Shown here in pieces: positions 5,603 through 8,639 of a stretch of DNA of 8,639 nt. A program made the translations under genes and the position numbers. Origin of the DNA: an uncultured Bacteroidales bacterium. GTDB lineage: Bacteria > Bacteroidota > Bacteroidia > Bacteroidales > UBA932. Location of the stretch: the NCBI GenBank assembly GCA_905234775.1, contig CAJOJC010000056.1, positions 1 through 8,639 on the forward strand, in the 5' to 3' direction. The first letter of the stretch is position 1; every line of letters begins with the position of its first letter. The notes beneath the pieces are model-generated. The model had not been told where the DNA came from. It did no database searches and worked only from the letters and a program-made list of their open reading frames with translations.

Positions 5603-6809
5603 AGACAGATTCCTGCGCTATGTCGCTATCGACACCAGGTCAGACGAAGAATCGGAGAGCCAGCCCAGCACCGCTAAGCAGCTCAACTTGCTCAGGCTCC
5701 TCTGCGAGGAATTGAAAGCGATGGGAGTGGAAGCTACCCTTGACGAATTCGGCTACGTGATGGGTAAGATCCCCGCCAACACCGAAGGCGCCATCCCCGC
5801 CGTAGGATTCATTGCCCATGTCGACACCTCCCCCGACGCCTCCGGCGAGAACATCAAGCCGCAGATCATACCGAACTACGACGGCGGCCCCATCGCCCTC
5901 AAGGGCGTCCCCGGCCTCTACCTCGATCCGGAGGAATTCCCCGAGCTCATCCGCCACAAAGGCGAGACCCTGATCACTACGGACGGAACCACCCTCCTCG
6001 GCGCCGACGACAAAGCCGGTGTAGCCGAGATAATGGCCGCGGTCGAGTATATAGTCGAGCATCCCGAGTTCAAGCACGGTCCCATCCGAATCGGCTTCAC
6101 GCCCGACGAGGAGATCGGCCGCGGGGTCGCGAAGTTCGACGTAGCCCGCTTCGACGCTACCTACGCATACACGATGGACGGCGGCGAGGTCGGCGAGCTG
6201 GAGTTCGAGAACTTCAATGCCGCGGCCGCGACCATCCACATCCAGGGCCGTAACGTCCACCCGGGCTACGCGAAGGGCAAGATGAAGAACGCAATCCACA
6301 TCGGAATGGAGCTGAACTGCCTCCTCCCGGTCGAGCAGCGTCCCGAATATACCGAGGGCTACGAGGGTTTCTTCCATCTCATCTCGTTCAAGGGCACGGT
6401 CGAGGAAGCGACGTTCTCCTACATCCTGCGCGAGCACGACCTGGAAAAACACGAGCAGCAGAAGGAGACGCTCCGCCGCTGCGTCCAGACCATCAACGAC
6501 CGCTATGGAGACGGGACGGCGACGGTCGAAATCCGCCACCAGTACTATAACATGCGGAAGCAGGTCGAGCCGCACTACCGGATTGTGGAGATAGCGATGA
6601 AGGCGATGGAGAAGGCGGGCGTGAAACCGAAAGTCCAGCCGATTCGCGGAGGCACGGACGGGGCTAACCTCTCGTTCATGGGACTCCCCTGCCCGAACAT
6701 CTTCGCCGGCGGCCTCAACTTCCACGGCAAGATGGAGTGGGTGCCGGTCGAGTCAATGGAAAAGGCTTACAATGTCATCCTGAACATTGTAAGCCTCTAT
6801 GCAGAATAG
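5589..6809 (+). CDS. pepT: Peptidase T (tripeptide aminopeptidase)
   Basis: The product is a 406-residue cytoplasmic di-zinc aminopeptidase of family M20B, which removes the N-terminal residue of tripeptides. The length matches the family (about 405-410). Metal and catalytic residues are all present: His77 and Asp79 in AHVDTSPD, bridging Asp140 in LGADDKAG, Glu174 and Glu175 in TPDEEIGRG, Asp197 in TMDGGEVGE, and His379 in NFHGKMEW. The dimerisation/lid domain (about 208-320) carries the family motif NVHPGYAKGKMKNA, including His224. The C-terminal substrate motif IRGGTDGANLSFMGLPCPN is intact. There is no signal peptide. The ATG at 5589 matches the usual PepT N-terminus and overlaps the OstA-like gene by 14 bases, so the gene is presumably expressed from the same transcript. 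Its last codons contain a strong inverted repeat that may serve the opposing galE transcript. Confidence 0.97.
   Translation: MENIKDRFLRYVAIDTRSDEESESQPSTAKQLNLLRLLCEELKAMGVEATLDEFGYVMGKIPANTEGAIPAVGFIAHVDTSPDASGENIKPQIIPNYDGGPIALKGVPGLYLDPEEFPELIRHKGETLITTDGTTLLGADDKAGVAEIMAAVEYIVEHPEFKHGPIRIGFTPDEEIGRGVAKFDVARFDATYAYTMDGGEVGELEFENFNAAAATIHIQGRNVHPGYAKGKMKNAIHIGMELNCLLPVEQRPEYTEGYEGFFHLISFKGTVEEATFSYILREHDLEKHEQQKETLRRCVQTINDRYGDGTATVEIRHQYYNMRKQVEPHYRIVEIAMKAMEKAGVKPKVQPIRGGTDGANLSFMGLPCPNIFAGGLNFHGKMEWVPVESMEKAYNVILNIVSLYAE
6760..6796 (-). terminator. Probable intrinsic terminator of galE, embedded in the end of pepT
   Basis: AGGCTTACAATGT (6763-6775) and ACATTGTAAGCCT (6784-6796) form a perfect 13-bp inverted repeat with an eight-base loop. 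Read on the minus strand, the stem lies 22 bases beyond the galE stop and is followed by a short T run (the complement of 6760-6763). Read on the plus strand there is no T run after it, so it fits galE better than pepT, although the stem itself forms in either RNA. It encodes AYNVILNIVSL near the pepT C-terminus. Confidence 0.6.
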
Positions 6810-6818
6810 CCGTCAGGC

Positions 6819-7844
6819 CTATTTCTTTCCAGCGAGATACTTTTCCCAGGCCCAAGCCGACGCGAGGGTCTCTTCGAGCGTGCGCTGCGCTTTCCAGCCG
6901 AGCTTCTTCTCGCCGATAGTCGGGTCGCACCAGACGGACATGACATCGCCCGGGCGCCTGGGGGCAATCTTGTAATTGAGCTTCAGGTTGTTTACCTTCT
7001 CGAAGGTAGTGATGAGTTCCATCACGCTGACGGGGCGGCCGGTTCCCACGTTGAAGATCTCGTAATTCTCTTCCATCTTTCCTTCGACCATACGGGTCAC
7101 GGCAAAGACGTGGGCCTTGGCGAGGTCGATGATGTCGATGAAGTCGCGCAGGCAGGTTCCGTCCGGGGTCGGGTAGTCGTTACCGAATACGCTCAGACAC
7201 TCGCGCTTTCCGATCGCGGTCTGGGTGATGAACGGGACGAGGTTATTGGGTACTCCGCGCGGGAGCTCGCCGATAAGGGCGGACGGGTGTGCTCCGATAG
7301 GGTTGAAATAGCGAAGGGCGATACCCTTGATGGTCGGATAGGCCTTGACGCAGTCGCGAAGGAAGTCCTCACACATCTGCTTAGTGTTACCGTAAGGCGA
7401 GGTAGAGGGCTTGCGCTCTGAAAGCTCGCTGACGGGGAGTTTTTCGGGCTCGCCGTAGACTGTAGCCGAAGAAGAGAAAAGGACATTGCAGCCCTTGTCG
7501 CGGGCTACCTGAAGGATGTTCAGGAACGACTCCAGGTTGTTGACATAATACTTGAGCGGATCGTCTACCGACTCTCCTACCGCCTTGAAGGCGGCAAAGT
7601 GGATCACCGCATCGATCTTGTAGCTGTCGAAGAGCTTACGGACGGCCTGCAGGTCGCAGAAGTCCATCTCGATCAGAGGAAGCTCCTTACCGGTAATCTT
7701 GCAGACGCCCTTGTAGTTGGTGCGGTCGCAGTTGGAGAAGTTGTCGGCGATCACTACATCATAGCCCGCTGCATCGAGCTCGACGGTGACGTGGCTGCCG
7801 ATATAACCGGCACCACCCGAAACGAGTACAGTCTTTTTTGCCAT
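6819..7844 (-). CDS. galE: UDP-glucose 4-epimerase
   Basis: The 341-residue product interconverts UDP-galactose and UDP-glucose with tightly bound NAD, in the Leloir pathway and in supplying sugars for surface polysaccharides. It is a cytoplasmic extended short-chain dehydrogenase. Residues 10-18 are the Rossmann motif GGAGYIGSH. FSSSATVYG (123-131) gives the catalytic Ser126, and SPYGNTK (149-155) the Tyr151/Lys155 pair. LRYFNPIGAH (177-186) and the uridine-binding RPGDVMSVWCD (297-307) are typical of GalE. Length is normal (about 340). The ATG at 7842-7844 is the natural start for an MAKKTVLVSGGAGYIG N-terminus. The gene begins 11 bases after the stop of the GH97 gene, in the same direction, so the two are probably cotranscribed. 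It converges on pepT with only nine bases between stop codons. Related 4-epimerases acting on N-acetylated sugars cannot be fully excluded from sequence alone. Confidence 0.95.
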   Translation of the reverse strand: MAKKTVLVSGGAGYIGSHVTVELDAAGYDVVIADNFSNCDRTNYKGVCKITGKELPLIEMDFCDLQAVRKLFDSYKIDAVIHFAAFKAVGESVDDPLKYYVNNLESFLNILQVARDKGCNVLFSSSATVYGEPEKLPVSELSERKPSTSPYGNTKQMCEDFLRDCVKAYPTIKGIALRYFNPIGAHPSALIGELPRGVPNNLVPFITQTAIGKRECLSVFGNDYPTPDGTCLRDFIDIIDLAKAHVFAVTRMVEGKMEENYEIFNVGTGRPVSVMELITTFEKVNNLKLNYKIAPRRPGDVMSVWCDPTIGEKKLGWKAQRTLEETLASAWAWEKYLAGKK

Positions 7845-7855
7845 ATAGAAGTTGA

Positions 7856-8639
7856 TTATCTTTCAAGTATCATTGCGAATCCGCCGCCGGGAGCGAGGTG
7901 GACTCCGAGGGTAGCTCCGCCGTTAACGACCATCGTCTCGATTTTGTAGTCCTTACCGATAGTGTCGGCATTGAGGCCGTCGCGGTAGATAGTAGCCAGC
8001 CACTCTCCCTCAGGGAGCCAGTCGAGGTCGATTACTATGTCGCGTTCTTCCCAGTTGGTAAGTGCTCCGACATAGTATTTGCCGTCTTTCTGGCGCTTCA
8101 TTATGATATACTCACCTATCTTTCCGTCCAGAACTTCACTTGAATCAAAGACGGTAGGTATCGACATAATGTATTCTACGGTCTTAGGCTCCTCAAGATA
8201 GGCCGAAGGGCTGTCGCAGAACATTACCAGAGGCGAGTCGAAGACAATGTACATTGCTATCTGGGCGGCCCTTGTTCCCTGGCTCATAGGGTGAACGAAG
8301 TTCATCGCATACTCGCCCTTGCTGCCGTTTCTCATAGCGCCCTGAGTAAAGTCTACCGGAGCCGCCGCCATCCTCATGAAGGGGAAGCTGACCTGGTTGC
8401 GGGGCATGTCTACATCTATCGTACTCCACTTGCAGTTCTCAAGGCCGAAGACGCCTTCGAAGTTCACTACGTTGGGGTAAGTTCTGTTAAGGCCGGTGGG
8501 CTTGGTTCCATGGAGATCGACCATCAGGCGGTAGCGGGATGTAATCTCTGCAATCTCGTAGATCTGGCTGACGATGGGCTGATACTGTCCGTCGAAGAAA
8601 TCGATCTTGAAGCCGGAAACGCCCATCTTAGAGTAGGTG
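7856..8639 (-). CDS. GH97 family glycosidase, C-terminal part (5' end outside the window)
   Basis: About 260 residues of the C-terminal part are visible. The frame stays open through the right edge (TYSKMGVSGFKIDFF), so the internal ATG at 8624-8626 is not the start. MGVSGFKIDFFDGQ, MVDLHGTKPTGLNRTYPN and EGVFGLEN are the conserved catalytic-barrel blocks of GH97, a Bacteroidetes-enriched family. The C-terminal section (GKYYVGALTNWEERDIVIDLDWL, then LAPGGGFAMILE) matches the family's C-terminal beta domain. GH97 contains calcium-dependent inverting alpha-glucosidases (SusB type) and retaining alpha-galactosidases. As I recall, the inverting enzymes have His-Glu where this protein has His-Gly (HGTKPTG), and the retaining ones use an Asp in the KxDFF region, which is present here. 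I therefore lean towards the retaining group. Cotranscription with galE fits a galactoside substrate. The signal peptide and N-terminal beta-sandwich lie outside the window. Confidence 0.88.
   Translation of the reverse strand, partial: TYSKMGVSGFKIDFFDGQYQPIVSQIYEIAEITSRYRLMVDLHGTKPTGLNRTYPNVVNFEGVFGLENCKWSTIDVDMPRNQVSFPFMRMAAAPVDFTQGAMRNGSKGEYAMNFVHPMSQGTRAAQIAMYIVFDSPLVMFCDSPSAYLEEPKTVEYIMSIPTVFDSSEVLDGKIGEYIIMKRQKDGKYYVGALTNWEERDIVIDLDWLPEGEWLATIYRDGLNADTIGKDYKIETMVVNGGATLGVHLAPGGGFAMILER

Noticed and set aside
5640..6725. 361-codon open frame on the minus strand opposite pepT
   Set aside because: pepT is unmistakable on the plus strand with all catalytic residues. The antisense translation is His/Val/Glu/Arg-rich without motifs and is a codon-bias shadow.
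1..8639. Search for a defence system, toxin-antitoxin pair, CRISPR array, transposon, tRNA or riboswitch
   Set aside because: No direct-repeat/spacer pattern, transposase motif, tRNA-like fold or nuclease/toxin family was recognisable by eye. Nearly all the sequence is accounted for by housekeeping and envelope genes.

Overview
The window looks like chromosomal DNA of a GC-rich member of the Bacteroidales, probably a gut or host-associated lineage. The evidence is a pair of Bacteroidetes-type -7 boxes (TAtcTTTG) upstream of genes, mostly absent Shine-Dalgarno sequences, a Bacteroidetes-style OstA-like gene directly behind a SurA-type foldase, and glycoside hydrolases of families favoured in this phylum (a CBM6-bearing protein and a GH97 enzyme). 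The genus cannot be fixed from the sequence alone.

Layout from left to right. (1) 1-210 is the C-terminal end of a secreted carbohydrate-active protein ending in a CBM6-like domain. (2) 269-700 is a small monocistronic gene for a helical protein with a Lys/Ala/Pro/Glu repeat tail (histone H1-like composition). It has its own promoter (215-246) and a strong intrinsic terminator (726-760). (3) 788-6809 is a tightly packed four-gene operon: a SurA-like lipoprotein without a recognisable isomerase domain, a two-parvulin SurA foldase, an unusually long OstA-like protein, and peptidase T. Junctions are +4 nt, -25 nt and -14 nt, so the genes are probably translationally coupled. (4) On the minus strand and convergent with pepT, 6819-8639 carries galE and, just upstream of it, the C-terminal part of a GH97 glycosidase that runs off the window.

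How they fit together. The first three operon genes form an outer-membrane biogenesis set: two periplasmic chaperone or foldase proteins plus a lipopolysaccharide-transport-type (LptA/OstA) protein. PepT is a cytoplasmic tripeptidase that appears to share the transcript. GH97-GalE is a plausible galactoside pair: the GH97 piece carries a His-Gly where I recall the inverting SusB-type enzymes having His-Glu, which favours a retaining alpha-galactosidase, and GalE would feed the galactose into UDP-glucose metabolism.

I did not find a new defence system, mobile element, CRISPR array or RNA gene. The points most worth a second look are small. They are a REP-like palindrome that appears to have been absorbed into the signal peptide of the lipoprotein gene, a 13-bp perfect inverted repeat inside the 3' end of pepT that probably terminates the opposing galE transcript, and the enlarged OstA-like protein with an 18-bp tandem repeat and a highly charged coiled-coil tail.
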